This document shows positions 34,557-45,345 of a stretch of DNA of 64,000 bases, piece by piece. Location: the NCBI GenBank assembly GCA_013423325.1, contig BLJB01000199.1:1-64000 (forward strand), read 5' to 3'. Position 1 is the first letter of the stretch. Every line of letters starts with the position of its first letter. The translations under genes were made by a program, and so were the position numbers. The notes under the pieces were generated by a model. That model was not told the origin of the DNA. It saw only the letters and a program-made list of their open reading frames with translations, and did no database searches. Source of the stretch: Usnea hakonensis. Its lineage: Eukaryota > Ascomycota > Lecanoromycetes > Lecanorales > Parmeliaceae.

Positions 34557-37500
34557 CTAGGTATACACCTCCTCAGTGAAAGCATTCAGCGTCACCCCCT
34601 CTTTCGCAATGTCTTCTTTGATCAGGAACAGCAGTGGCATCTCCACCAGCGTCCCCCTGATCCTACTCAACACATCCTTCACTTCCCTCATCCCCTTTTC
34701 CCCAGCCGAAAAGTTCGACTCAACAACGTGGCCCCACTTGTACTTCGCAGGCTTCTTCAAGTCCTTGCCTTCTGCATTCTCGCCAGAATCCTTGAAGAAG
34801 ACTTCATAAAATGCATCGTAGTCTTTCCAAGTCAGTACACTGTCGTGTGGTACTGGGTGAAAGATTTTGCCAAATGCATCGCTGTTGTTCCGGGCACGGC
34901 TGTTCCACAGGTCTAGGAAATTGTCCGACAGAGGATCCATCACGGCTCGATCCTCACGCGATCCGTAATCATAAGTGTTTGGAATGCCAATGGGCTCATA
35001 ATTCTCGTTCGGCCGCTCCATATCTTGCGGCGCTAGCAGGCCAAGATGCTTTCTGAAAAGCTGTCGTCGAAGCGTGGCCGCGAATCTTGCCGCACGATGG
35101 GGCTTCCCATCCATATACGATTCAACGGAGACGGGATCTTCGATAATGCAGGCGATCTCTGAATCGTGATCCCCAAGCTGTGAGCGGTCGTTGAGGTTTG
35201 CAGACCCGCATATGACGATCCGGTCGTCGGCAATGAGTACCTATTGATGTCAGCGCCGGTTCATCGGTACCTCTGGATAGCTCACTTTTGAATGGATGTA
35301 AAGCTCCTCGCTCACAAAGGCTTGAATTTCTGGGATATTCCCGTTTTCCCATGGGACCTCCCGGATGTCTTTACCACCAAGCATATAGCACTCTGATACT
35401 GAATCCCAATCTCCCGTGTACAACCCTTGCTGCTTGTTCATAGTCGTCGTTGCTTGCTGATACTGCTGATAGTTCTGACGACCAGCGAACTGCGCGCTGC
35501 CATCTCCGGCAGGTAACTCCACCGCGGCGTCGTGTTCGGAGCGGGCATCTTCGTAATCCACGCCACTCTTCTTCTCAGCATTCTTCATTGAAGCGCTAAC
35601 ATTAAGACGGTCGTAATTTCTCAGATTGTAAAAGCGGATGTACTCTGTAGGATCATACCCTTCTTTGGCGATCATCTCCATAATACTGGACCCACCACGG
35701 TTGATAGAATTGTATTGGAACTCCATGATTGCCCGGGTTCCAAGACTGGCGTCGTCTTTCAGGTCTCCCGCGAAGCCTGGAATTGCAGGGATGACGACAA
35801 TGATCTTGTACTTTTCGCCAGCTCTTGCTGCACGTAGGATCCGCTCCACAATCGCTGCCCCAATCTTGTTCTTCACGGGCTTCTGGGCATCCGTACACGC
35901 AGTGATGAAGAATTGGTTCTCAATGTACACAAAATGGCGACTGTTCTCGACGATGCTGATGTAGGCATTTGCGACAGAATGTTCGGTCGGTACTCCATGA
36001 CTCCATTTCGTACAGCTTCTGACAATCTGACAGGGTATGCCGGCTTCTTGGTAGTGGCCATGTAGCTTGCTATAGTGTTCGTTGCCACTCAAATATTGTC
36101 GCCCGGCTTCAAATCGTCCCATCATGTTTTCTTCCATGGTAGCCGCTTTTTCCTCAAAATGCTCACGGTGCTCGTGATGACTGCCCGGCGTCGCCATATA
36201 CTCGCTCATACCGCGGGCCGCAGCACCCTCATCAGAGCTCTGAGCATCGATGCCACGGCCGGAAGTAGGAGGTGGCGGGAAGTACGGGACTTGGCCCTGG
36301 TTTGTTCCAGCGGATTGCCCACCATGTGCCTGTGGATATTGCCCGTATTCATGTTGAGGATACCCTTGGGAGGAAGCAGCATGGTGTCCATAAGCATGCG
36401 ATGAGCCTGTGTTCTGGTGCTCCACTTGCTGTGGTCGATATGGCTGGTATGGCTGAGATGCTGATGGAGGTGCCTGAGAAGCTTGCTGAGGCACAGTCCC
36501 AGCCGTGTTCTGGGTGAAGGTGAGCCTTGAATACCTGGTGTCTTTTCGAACGTCATATTTCTCGTTGTAGATAAAGTTCCAGCGTTCTACAAAATGTGCT
36601 CGAAGATCTTCAACAACGGGACCACTCAGACTGATGGAGATATCTGACCATCCCATCCTTGAGCTGTCTCTGCGGTCTAGCTTGTTCTCTTGGTAATGCG
36701 AGACATCTTGAAAGTCCATAATCCTATTGGGCGTTAGTAAGATCACTCTGGCATAATTGCTTCGAACAAGGCCAGTATTCACCTAGCGTTGTTGTAGTCC
36801 TGTCCCGGGAATACGATGTTATCAAGGTTGGAAGGATGACAGTCAGCGATCGGATGCTGATTCGTATCCCATCTTCCAAAGCATAGGTCCAGCCCACCCA
36901 TGAAAGCAATCTTGCCATCGATGAGACAGAGCTTCTCGTGATGTGCCCAGTAAAGAACGACATCCTCGTTCATGCCATAGATAGCCTTCAAAGCGTCTTC
37001 GGGCAGCTGAGAAGCAGTCTTGGCGCTCAAAGAAAGATGTTGCAAGGAAGAAAAGAAGGAAGACTGAAGAGTCTGGGCGTCAGGGAGATGGTCAGGATGC
37101 CGAAATACCGCTATATTAGGATGGAGAGCCTCCAGTGCGTGCTTTGTATGATACGAAGAGACTGTCAAAGGAGGGATAATCAGCGGATTCTCCCTCTCCA
37201 GGTGTTCGAGGGACAGAAAGGTAGCGGCAAGGCCCATGCCACTGAGCGCTCTAGTTATAGGATCGGTACTCCTTGGTAGGAGGGAGTGTAGGTAGTCTGG
37301 TAAGGCGGGGGAGAGATACTTACGCGTTAGAGCTTGCGTCACCTCCTTGTAAACAATAACGTTCACCTTGACACCACGTTGAGCGGCTGCCTGTAGCATA
37401 CGATCAAGGCGATACTGCTCATTGTTGGAAGGAGGTCTCCGCAGGTAGAGCTCTGGGGACAGCCACCCTTAAGTGCCGATTAGTTGGAAAATTCCTTGAT

Positions 37501-38005
37501 AGCATCTGCAATGCTCACAGTCCAAGATCCAGATGGACTCAGTGGCTTGCTCTAGAGCTCTAGATACAGCCCAGAAATAACCACAGCCATCGACATACCA
37601 CTTCGCGTCGTTGCCAGTTCTTTGAGCCGCGAAGCTACCGTAACGATGTTGGCTATTATCATGCATCCCGTTGTCGCACTGGGCGCCTGCATGAGTGTGG
37701 CTATGCTTGGAACCTGTGCCACCAAGCTTCTGATCGATTTCGGAGCCAATATCCTGGACCGTCTTCTGAAGCTTGCCAAAAAGGAAAGATCCTAGGCCTC
37801 CAGATGGCTTTGCCTGGCTGCTGCCGTCGGACTGAGGCATGTATTTGTCTCGTACTTTACGATAAGTGTCTCCGATCAGGCCGCGCTCTCCTTCTACTCC
37901 TTCATCGGTCTCTCCAAATCTGCTATCTGAAGATTCAGGATAGTCTCCGTAAGCCAAAGGGTCGTCTTCCGTGCTACCAGTCTGCTGACCAGCTCTGGAG
38001 GCCAT
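34557..38005 (-). CDS. Phospholipase D
   Basis: Five exons, 38005-37519, 37467-37324, 37161-36783, 36723-35286 and 35240-34557, give about 1043 aa. All four introns have GT-AG ends and restore conserved sequence (ESIWILD-WWLSPELYLR, TQAL-TLSSYHTKHALE, YNNAR-IMDFQDV, LYIHSK-VLIADDR). Two HKD catalytic motifs (HxKxxxxD) are present: HEKLCLID followed by FMGGLDLCFGRWD, and HSKVLIAD followed by GSANLNDRSQLGDHDSE. The block between them contains a Gln/Pro/His-rich low-complexity insert around residues 420-520, and IENQFFI just after it is the family's conserved region. No PX or PH domain is seen, so it matches the shorter Pezizomycotina PLD rather than yeast Spo14. It hydrolyses phosphatidylcholine to phosphatidate and choline at membranes. 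Divergent from the cyanase gene. Confidence 0.93.
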
Positions 38006-38448
38006 TCTTGCAAATGATAGCGAAAAAAGATGATAAACACAGTAGTACTAGGGGTGATGTTCAATGAAAAGAACGGAGGTGGCAGGGTGTTTCAAGCTCG
38101 GCCATGTCTGCCTGGCCTACACGTGCTTTGTGACTGCTGACGCACGCGGAAGATGATCGACCAATCAGCATCTACCCGAAATCCATCCGACAAGGGAGTG
38201 TGGCATCCCAAATCTAACAGCAAATCTAAGTACACTACAGCCATTTTGCGTTCCTCTCAAGAGAGCTTCATTAGCGCTATGTTTATGGTTGGGCAGGGCG
38301 CAGGTAGAACCGGCGCCGGCTTGAGGCTTCCGCTTAGGTCCGGTTAGCCGATGACGATGAAATGACGATGATCTTCTCCATCTGTCCGACGACCTCGGTT
38401 GACAACGACCTACATCATCCACCTCTAAACCTCTTTACACCGGTATAA
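38006..38448. promoter_or_regulatory. Shared intergenic promoter of PLD and cyanase
   Basis: The 443 bp between two divergent start codons must carry both promoters. A CCAAT box (GACCAATCAGC) lies at about 38159-38168. A TATAAA-like string sits at 38444-38449, too close to the cyanase ATG to be its TATA box. Confidence 0.5.
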
Positions 38449-39149
38449 ATGGCTACTACACTCCTGCGAACAGTACCAAGAGCATTGCCGAGATTAACAC
38501 CACTGCATCGAGCACTCTGCACACCCCTCGTGTCCTTGAACATTGCTAGAATGGCTACCAACAGTACTCGAGTTGCTACTCTAGATGCAAGTGGAATGTG
38601 ATCATCTACAGACAGACACCGACTGATTGCCTACAGTCCACCCTTCGTGACCGCCTCCCTGTCCAAGCTCCTACTCTTTTCGAAGCAAAAGCGGCCAAGA
38701 ACCTTACCTTTGAAGACATAGCGAAGCAACTCGGACGGAATGAAGTAGCTGTCGCTGCCATCTTCTACGGCCAAGCCCAAACGACATCCGAAGATGCTGA
38801 AAAGCTCGCTGATATCCTGGGCGTGGACAAGAGCAAGCTCAGCATGCAATTAGCAGGCTACCCTTTCCGTGGCCAAGTCATGGACATGCCTCCCAAGGAG
38901 CCGTTGATCTACCGCCTCTACGAAATCGTACAGAACTATGGATATGCATACAAGGCTGTGTTGAATGAGAAATTCGGGGATGGGATTATGAGTGCTATAT
39001 CTTTCTCGACCAAAGTTGAGAAAGAGACGGACAAGGATGGAAACAATTGGGCCGTCATTACCCTGAGAGGCAAATGGTACATCAATTCTCTTGGAACCGC
39101 GTTTTGATCAAAGACTAATGATTATAGGTTGCCTTTTTCGAGGTTTTAA
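38449..39149 (+). CDS. Cyanate hydratase (cyanase)
   Basis: Three exons, 38449-38586, 38637-39076 and 39128-39149, give 199 aa. The helix-turn-helix-like N-domain (FEAKAAKNLTFEDIAKQLGR, NEVAVAAIFYGQAQ) is followed by the catalytic domain (PKEPLIYRLYEIVQNYGYAY, EKFGDGIMSAISF), which holds the family's Arg, Glu and Ser active-site residues. The last 22-nt exon restores the canonical ending GKWLPFSRF; without it the frame ends in an atypical GTAF. The first intron is in frame only with a GC donor: GAT|GCAAGT to CTACAG|TCC. The enzyme converts cyanate plus bicarbonate to ammonia and carbon dioxide. The first 35 residues (MATTLLRTVPRALPRLTPLH and on) are Arg-rich without acidic residues, like a mitochondrial presequence. 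A second ATG at 38551 (MATNSTRVATLD) would give the usual cytosolic length, so dual targeting is possible. Confidence 0.93.
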
Positions 39150-39647
39150 ATGGAGACATCTAATGTATGACATATGAATGAATCTATACATGATCAGTAA
39201 AATTTGCGGCGTACGCTGATCTAACATAACACAATCTCATTCTTGTCGCCTCGCGCTCTTCTTTCGTAGACTTGCTCATCTCTAAGTAAGTTGCTTTGAA
39301 TAATCTTTCTCCGCTATACCATCAGGTCAGGGTGGAAAATGCCAAGACCAGAGCAGAAACAACACCGTAAATGGTAATGGTCCCTTCCTTCACACATCGA
39401 TCACGAACAAAGTACACTACATCGAATGCACCACATTCGAACACTTCTCGAACATCAAACGTCATCTACGCGAGTCGTTGTTCAGATAGCAAAACTATGC
39501 CTTGATTGACCCGAACGACGGGTCTTCTCAATTGAATGTTTACATTGGCAACAGGTAATATCAACAGCCCACGTCAACACAATCCATTGACTCGGTAAAG
39601 TAAATCTTACATGCAAAGTTCAAGGTGCTGCTTGAACGTCAAGGAAG

Positions 39648-40169
39648 ATGGGCCAGCAACAATCCAAGCGCGTCTCCTCCACTTCCACCGCGTCGCTGCT
39701 CACACCCTACATCAGCTCTCCTTCCAGCATTGCCTCTCCATCCACTCCAGCCACTCCCACCAGCCCAACTAGCCCAGACACCCCGCTCAGTGACATCACA
39801 ACCCCAGCAGCACCACGCCAGCTCACCCGCATCTCCGAGATCCTTGATCCTCGAGACATTCTCCGCCAAGAAAGTTACCTCGAATCACCATCCCGCACGC
39901 GTGCTACTCAATCACTGACATTGTCCAATGTAACGAAAGGCGGAATCGTGCACTCACCGTCTGGGAATGCACTGGGAGCGGAGGAGTTCATTGCACATCC
40001 GAGTCGACCGTTGGCGATGTGGGAGAGGCAGGAGCGGGTGTTGCAGGCGACGAGAGAGGGGATGGAGAGATTGGAAGCAGAGAGTAGGGCGGGAATGAGG
40101 AACCAATCAGGAACAACCCGAGACGAGAACAAAGGTGGGAAAAGGCGAGGGTGGTGTTGTGGGCTTTGA
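39648..40169 (+). CDS. Small, probably N-myristoylated protein
   Basis: Single exon, 173 aa. The N-terminus MGQQQSKRVSS fits the N-myristoylation consensus (Gly2, Ser6, basic at 7-8). A Ser/Thr/Pro-rich, disordered stretch (residues about 9-55, SPTSPDTPLSDIT) holds many proline-directed phosphorylation sites. A short conserved-looking block (ISEILDPRDILRQESYLESP) and a helix (LAMWERQERVLQATREGMER) follow. The end is KRRGWCCGL, with paired cysteines next to basic residues, which could be palmitoylated. I recognise no named family. The layout suggests a membrane-tethered adaptor or signalling protein. The start was chosen for the myristoylation signal; GAAG precedes the ATG. Confidence 0.75.
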   Translation: MGQQQSKRVSSTSTASLLTPYISSPSSIASPSTPATPTSPTSPDTPLSDITTPAAPRQLTRISEILDPRDILRQESYLESPSRTRATQSLTLSNVTKGGIVHSPSGNALGAEEFIAHPSRPLAMWERQERVLQATREGMERLEAESRAGMRNQSGTTRDENKGGKRRGWCCGL

Positions 40170-40797
40170 CCTTGATTGGAGGAAATTCTCTGGCTGGAGC
40201 TTGTAGCTGGTATGGCTGTAACGAAACGAGAGGTGTACAGTCGGACTTGTAAGCTGCTGCCCTATGCTTCCGGAGATTAGCAGGTACCAGAAAAATCTCG
40301 CTTTCAGTTTCATCAAATCGGCTTCCGCGCCTTTGCATGAAGCAATTTTTCAGCCCTTGAGTAATTGTGCCGTCTACCACCTTTCTGAAACCTTGTACTA
40401 CCATCACTTGAAGACCTTCACTAATTGAAGGGGGTGCAATCTGATATTGAGCTTTTCACTCACAAGTCAGAGAGCGTGAATGTATTATCATAACAGCTCA
40501 CAACCTTCCAAGGAAAACTTGACCTTTTCTTTCTGGAAAAAGTAGGCCCATTGTCGTCACTTCACTTCACTTTACTTCACTTCTTTCAATCACTATCTTC
40601 TTCGGCACGTCAACTTTCAAGAAACACTTTGACCTTCTTATACCCACCACCTTCTCAGCAAACAAGTCAAGTCGGCCACTTTACTCACTATTCGACTTTC
40701 TTCTTCCCACCACCTTCTTCAAAACATAAATTTACCATTTAACCCACTTCACCTTCTCATACCAACCACCTCTTTCATAACCTACGATCAAGTCGCT

Positions 40798-42611
40798 ATG
40801 GATCACCGCAAGCCACCGCACCTTCGTGGCATTATCAAGCAGCAACAGCAGCAGCAGCAGCAGCAATCATCTATGGTCAACCATATAACCACAAAGACTA
40901 CCTATGCTGAGTCACTCAGCAGCTTGCCTTCGAATGTTCGTGGCACTTCAGCAGTGAAATCAACCCCCACCATGTGGAATATCTACGCCGGCCAAGCCTC
41001 GTCTTCCAACGCGATGACCACGAGAAATCAGCCAGCCTCAAAATCCAGCTGGGATGAGCATGCCCGCACTCAAGTCAAGCTCGAGAAACCGCAGCTGCCT
41101 CATCTTCGTGACGTACCAGCGGCGCCTACCCAAGCTCCTAAAGCACAACTTCCCATGAACGCAGGCAAGCTTGCCAAATCTGCTAAACAGGACAGCAAGG
41201 TGCCCTGCACCTACGAGGACTGCACCCGTGGCTTCACCAATGAGTCAGACATGAAGAAGCACAAGACGGAAGACCACGAATGGTGCCGCATTTGTGACGT
41301 TGACTGCGCGGATGACACGGCGATGCTCGAGCATAAAGTTCAGAGTGAGATGCATATCTGCTGCGACATTTGTGGCGAGGATTTCCGCAGTGAAAGGGGC
41401 AAGGAGCGACACATGAGGCAGGTGAGTTTGCGGTCTCGGTCACGGTCTGTCCAAATCATTGACTCACACGAACAGATGCACGCCAAAGCGCAGCACGTTG
41501 TGTGCCCAGCTTGCCATATTGTCTTTGAAAAGGGCTCCGCTTTAATCGATCACATTTACAACAATAGGTGCCGCGATCGTCACGGTTCCATTGCGGAGAA
41601 AGTCAACGAGAATACCATCAGAGAGTATCGAGCTGCCGCGGCGTTGCACATGGACGCCATCTCCAACCGGCCCAGTACCATCGGTGCAGAGATTGCAGCA
41701 ATGCAACCTCAATCCGAGAGAGGAACATCTTTTGTCGACAACTCTGAAGGCGGTGTACGTCTGAACCTTATGGATGACAATACACCATACGGTCATCTTA
41801 CTGCCCGTTCTTTGAGCCGTGCTGGAGACCCGGATCTGATTGATTTCGACTCGACAAACGCATCCGATGGGACTGAGAGCCCGACCTTGGACGACAATGA
41901 ACCAGGATCAGCGGCCATTCCTGGAGACAAGGGCAAGGGCGCAGTTTCGGAAGGCGGAGTGATTGAAGGTTTGCAGGCTTTACGCGTGGAATCTTCCTCG
42001 GCGACCCCTGCAGCGAAGCAACCTTGGAGTGCAAAGCTCTTTCCCGGAGCCAGACCGACGCCGGTGCAAGGCGGTTGGATTCCTCCTATTACACCGAACC
42101 ACCATAGGAACTTCTCGCCCACGACATCTGGTACAGGATCCAGGTTTCGTACGGACTGGGATACCTTGGTTCTGGAGCGTGATCCTGGGGATGACATGTA
42201 CCATTGTCCATTCACGAAGTGCTTGTAAGTTCAGAGTCCATCTAGTTCTTGCACCATTTGGCAGTCGCTAATTATGTCAGACACGCATTCAATAACTTGG
42301 CCTATTTGAGGGACCATTTGGCCTCGGGCTGCCATCAGGGAACGGACAATCGTTGTCTGAAATGTCTCAAGGTGTTCAAGTCGCCGATAGCACTGACAGC
42401 TCACATGGAGTCGAATAGCGAGCGGTGCAAGATACGTGACACGCAAGCATACGGCCATGTTCTCCACATGGTCTCTGGTGGTTTCCTGAAAGTGACTGGG
42501 AGACATGACGATGGATCGATCAAGATCGAGGCTCCTACGATGGAGGAGATAGAAGAGCAGATGCAGAGCGAGGCGCTTCCCCCTCATCTTGACGAGAACT
42601 ATCCTTGGTGA
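40798..42611 (+). CDS. C2H2 zinc-finger protein
   Basis: Three exons, 40798-41421, 41476-42224 and 42281-42611, give 567 aa. The 54-nt first intron (GTGAGT to AACAG) is a multiple of three and open, so retention would only add 18 residues. The N-terminus has a CAG-repeat glutamine run (HLRGIIKQQQQQ...). Finger-like units follow: CTYEDCTRGFTNESDMKKHK near residue 140, CRICDVDC with a spaced histidine, CDICGEDFRSERGKERHM, CPACHIVFEKGSALIDHI. A Ser/Gly/Asp-rich linker comes next, then two more at the C-terminus spanning the second intron (CPFTKCLHAFNNLAYLRDHL and CLKCLKVFKSPIALTAHM). A fungal-type nucleic-acid-binding protein is likely; the target is unknown. Confidence 0.88.
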
Positions 42612-42959
42612 ATGCCTTGCGGCACGGCTTTGCTCAGAGAACGATTCCTCAAACCAGCATTCATCCGCTTACGACGAAAGCGAGATTCCACGGTCTGGCA
42701 TGCTTCTCGCATGTGGGCGAAGAATCTGGCGTTCAATCTTCACAAAGGCGATCAGCACATTTCCCACTCCAACAGTGGTACAAGGAGATCAGCGGCCAAT
42801 CATTCTTCACATTTCCTCTTTCTTTATTCTCCATAGACAGCATAGATAGAAAAGCAATACATACAAAGAGCATTCTTACTCCAACGCCCAACAACGCAAC
42901 CCCTCGTAGTCGCCATCCCATCCCTCCCAGCGCATGCCCTTCCTTCCTTCATCCATCCT

Positions 42960-42990
42960 TTCCCCCAAAACAAACCCCCCCCCCCCAATA
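42960..42990. repeat. Poly-C tract
   Basis: A run of more than ten cytosines within C/A-rich sequence between the zinc-finger gene and the tRNA gene. Confidence 0.7.
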
Positions 42991-43029
42991 AAAACCCCAT
43001 CAAAAAAATTTTAAAAAAAAATAAAATTC

Positions 43030-43202
43030 CGACACCTGCAGGATTTGAACCTGCGCGGACGAATCCAACAGATGATCTGTCGCGTAACTTTAAACTTTCT
43101 TTCCCCAACAAATCTTTCAATGCAGAAGATTTGTAGCGAGCGGGAAAGGAAAGAAAAGGGAACGGTTCGAGTCTGTCGCCTTAACCACTCGGCCAAAGTG
43201 TC
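43030..43202 (-). tRNA. tRNA-Ser (anticodon CGA) with a 92-nt intron
   Basis: On the minus strand the 5' part GACACTTTGGCCGAGTGGTT, AAGGC, then ACAGACTCGAA gives the acceptor strand, a D-arm with GGTT, and an anticodon arm with CGA at 43167-43169. After A37 an intron occupies about 43165-43074. The 3' exon restores the anticodon stem (A-TCTGT), a long variable arm (TTGGATTCGTCCGC) typical of class II tRNAs, the T-arm (GCAGGTTCAAATCCTGC) and the acceptor strand AGGTGTC with discriminator G. Acceptor pairs are complete with one G-U. Decodes UCG. Confidence 0.88.
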
Positions 43203-43284
43203 TTTGATGAGATAGGGAAGAAACTATTTCAGTTATTATAGTTTCATGTAATATGTGGGGGTATAACTCAAAGCTCCCCCTTTA

Positions 43285-43400
43285 GCGATTTAAAATCAAA
43301 TGAGATTCCTTAGCAAAATCCATTCCGCCCTATCCCCAAAAAATAATTAGCGAATCTTATAGAAAAAATCGGAAAAATTATACTATACCATTATAGATAC
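43285..43400 (+). repeat. Left terminal inverted repeat of the transposon
   Basis: Begins GCGATTTAAAATCAAATGAG next to a TA. Matches the inverted right copy over about 115 bp with substitutions such as TTAGC/TTGGC and ATTATAC/ATTGTAC. Confidence 0.9.
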
Positions 43401-44067
43401 TAACTATTATATTTTAAAGCTAGATATATAGGTATATACCGATTTTTTAGTATTTTATTACTAAATAAGGCCGAATAGCTATATAGCTACCGTACTTAGC
43501 CTAATACCCTTTAGAAAGGATACCTTCGTACGCTAGCGAGCCTATCTACTACTCGAATCTTACTAGCGACCTAACGTAGTAGCTAAAAATATATAATATA
43601 GTAGAGTAACGACCTATTAATAGAAAAGGAATCTTATACTCTATAGTAATATTATAGTCCCTCGAATATACGCTTTTAAACTAGGCTAAAAGATTATACT
43701 CGCTACTATAGAGGCTCTATTTAAGTATTAGCGTTAGAAACTATAGCTATATATTAATAAACTCGCTCGATTTCTAAATAAGGAGTAGAAAATACGCGTC
43801 TATAAAGCTACTATTTATAACGCCTTAAAAAAAGCCCGAATTAGTTATAAAAAAGGTTAATATATTTTAAATAACTAAAGCGAAGAGCTTTATATTATAT
43901 AGTAGATATTTATAAATTAGATAAAAGCCGAATAGCTAGTATTTATTAATAAGACTCTATTTAAGCTATAGATAATATAGCGATCTATAGCCTATACTCT
44001 AATTAATAATCCTACTCGATATTATACTAATATTAGATAAGGCGATATAATTAGTATACTTTCTATA

Positions 44068-45067
44068 TGTTATGACACGATTTGTTCTCTGCGGAGAAGG
44101 CCGGATTATCGTTGTTCCGGGAGCACTCTTCATGCAATTCGTAGCCATTCTCAATGAACAAGCAGTCAACCCACTACAGTCCCATTGTTTCGTGACAGAA
44201 TGGTAGCAACACCTCGGTTCTGATCCTTAGCATGTCGTCATACATGTGACCGCCACGTTCCGGTACCTGTTAGCACCAAATTGCGAGCCTTCGTGACAGC
44301 CTCAACATGTCATTTCGAGCCCACCTGACCACATGCCTTACCGGACGTATAGTGTAACGGTAGCACACTAGACTTATAATCTAGAAGAGGAGTGTTCGAC
44401 CCCCCTACGGACGCTATAATAGTATGTGGAATGGGATAGGGAAGTGTATTACTTGGGGTATATTAGGGTTTTAAGAGACGGTAGCATTTAGGGAAGGAGA
44501 CGGTATTTATATAGGATATACAAATAGAAGGCCATTTAGAAAGAGGAGGATAAACATACTATAGTAATAATATTATACAAATTTGGTAGCCTATAGCTAT
44601 ATACTTTATAGGTTTCAATATTACTACTATACTACGGAGAAGCTTACCCGCTAGCTACTTGTATACCTACTAGCCTACTAAGGAGCTTCCGAATACTATA
44701 TTTTAGTTATTTAATATACGATTCAAATTACCGGTCGTATATACTACTACTCAGTAAATAAGCCTACGCTTAGCGTATTTATCTACTACTTATACCAGCT
44801 AAAATTAGCCTTCTCGCTATAGCTAGCCCCTATTCTAGTTAGCTAATCAATAGATATAGAGCTTATGGATCATGGGAAGGATTTGCAATAGATCTAGAAT
44901 AACGAGGACGTCATTTTTATTGTTTTTTGTGGGTAATTGTTATGACACGATTTGTTCTCTGCGGAGAAGGCCGGATTATCGTTGTTCCGGGAGTACTCTT
45001 CATGCAATTCGTAGCCATTCTCAATGAACAAGCAGTCAACCCACTACAGTCCCATTGTTTCGTGACA
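44068..45067. mobile_element. Miniature LTR retrotransposon (TRIM-like), 1000 bp
   Basis: Two 130-bp direct repeats, 44068-44197 and 44938-45067, begin TGTTATGACACG and end TTTCGTGACA (TG...CA), and are identical except about one base (GAGCACTC/GAGTACTC). A perfect 5-bp target duplication CTATA lies at 44063-44067 and 45068-45072. A TGGTAGCAACACC string three bases after the left LTR could be a tRNA primer-binding site. The 740-bp interior has no coding capacity, so it is non-autonomous. Unlike its host element, the LTRs and the first part of the interior retain CA/TG dinucleotides. Confidence 0.88.
44342..44414 (+). other. tRNA-like sequence, Ile (UAU) anticodon, degenerate
   Basis: TATAGTGTAACGGTAGCACA resembles a D-arm, CTAGACTTATAATCTAG is a perfect anticodon arm with loop CTTATAA (anticodon UAU), and GTGTTCGACC resembles a T-loop. 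The acceptor strands (CCGGACG and ACGGACG) do not pair, so a functional tRNA is doubtful. It lies inside the miniature LTR element. Confidence 0.5.
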
Positions 45068-45171
45068 CTATATATATTATTACTAGCTATTTATTTTATA
45101 CTATAATTAAAAAGGACTATTTTAATAAAGAAGCTATTTTTAACTAGCTAATAGATTAATTATTACCCCTT

Positions 45172-45345
45172 TATAACGAGTACCCCGATAAGCGTAATAT
45201 TATTATTCTAGATAATATTAGTATTTATATAGATTCGAGTATTATATAAGTAATTAAGATTAAAGGCTATTTTATTAAATACCTCCTACTATACTTATCT
45301 AATTATAATCTAATTAAACTAATATTTAGTATTCTAAAAGTATAG
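45172..45345 (+). pseudogene. RIP-mutated DDE transposase fragment
   Basis: Translation gives YNEYPDKRNIIILDNISIYI, a stop, then IKGYFIKYLLLYLSNYNLIK and LIFSILK. This matches the Tc1/mariner DDE pattern of a VLDNASIH block (second Asp) followed by LPPYSPDxNPIE (the third catalytic position) with Pro, Ser and Asp codons mutated. Stops and substitutions fit C-to-T and G-to-A change. Confidence 0.65.

Noticed and set aside
34079..34579. Plus ORF of 166 aa with hydrophobic stretch
   Set aside because: Low-complexity Ser/Phe/Leu composition, no conserved motif, overlaps the PLD 3' end, and no splice-consistent partner.
43011..43196. Minus ORF starting MAEWLRRQT
   Set aside because: It is the tRNA-Ser gene and its intron read as protein (GGCCGAGTGG is the D-arm).
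44342..44414. Functional tRNA-Ile(UAU)
   Set aside because: Acceptor strands do not pair and the T-stem is distorted; kept only as a tRNA-like sequence.
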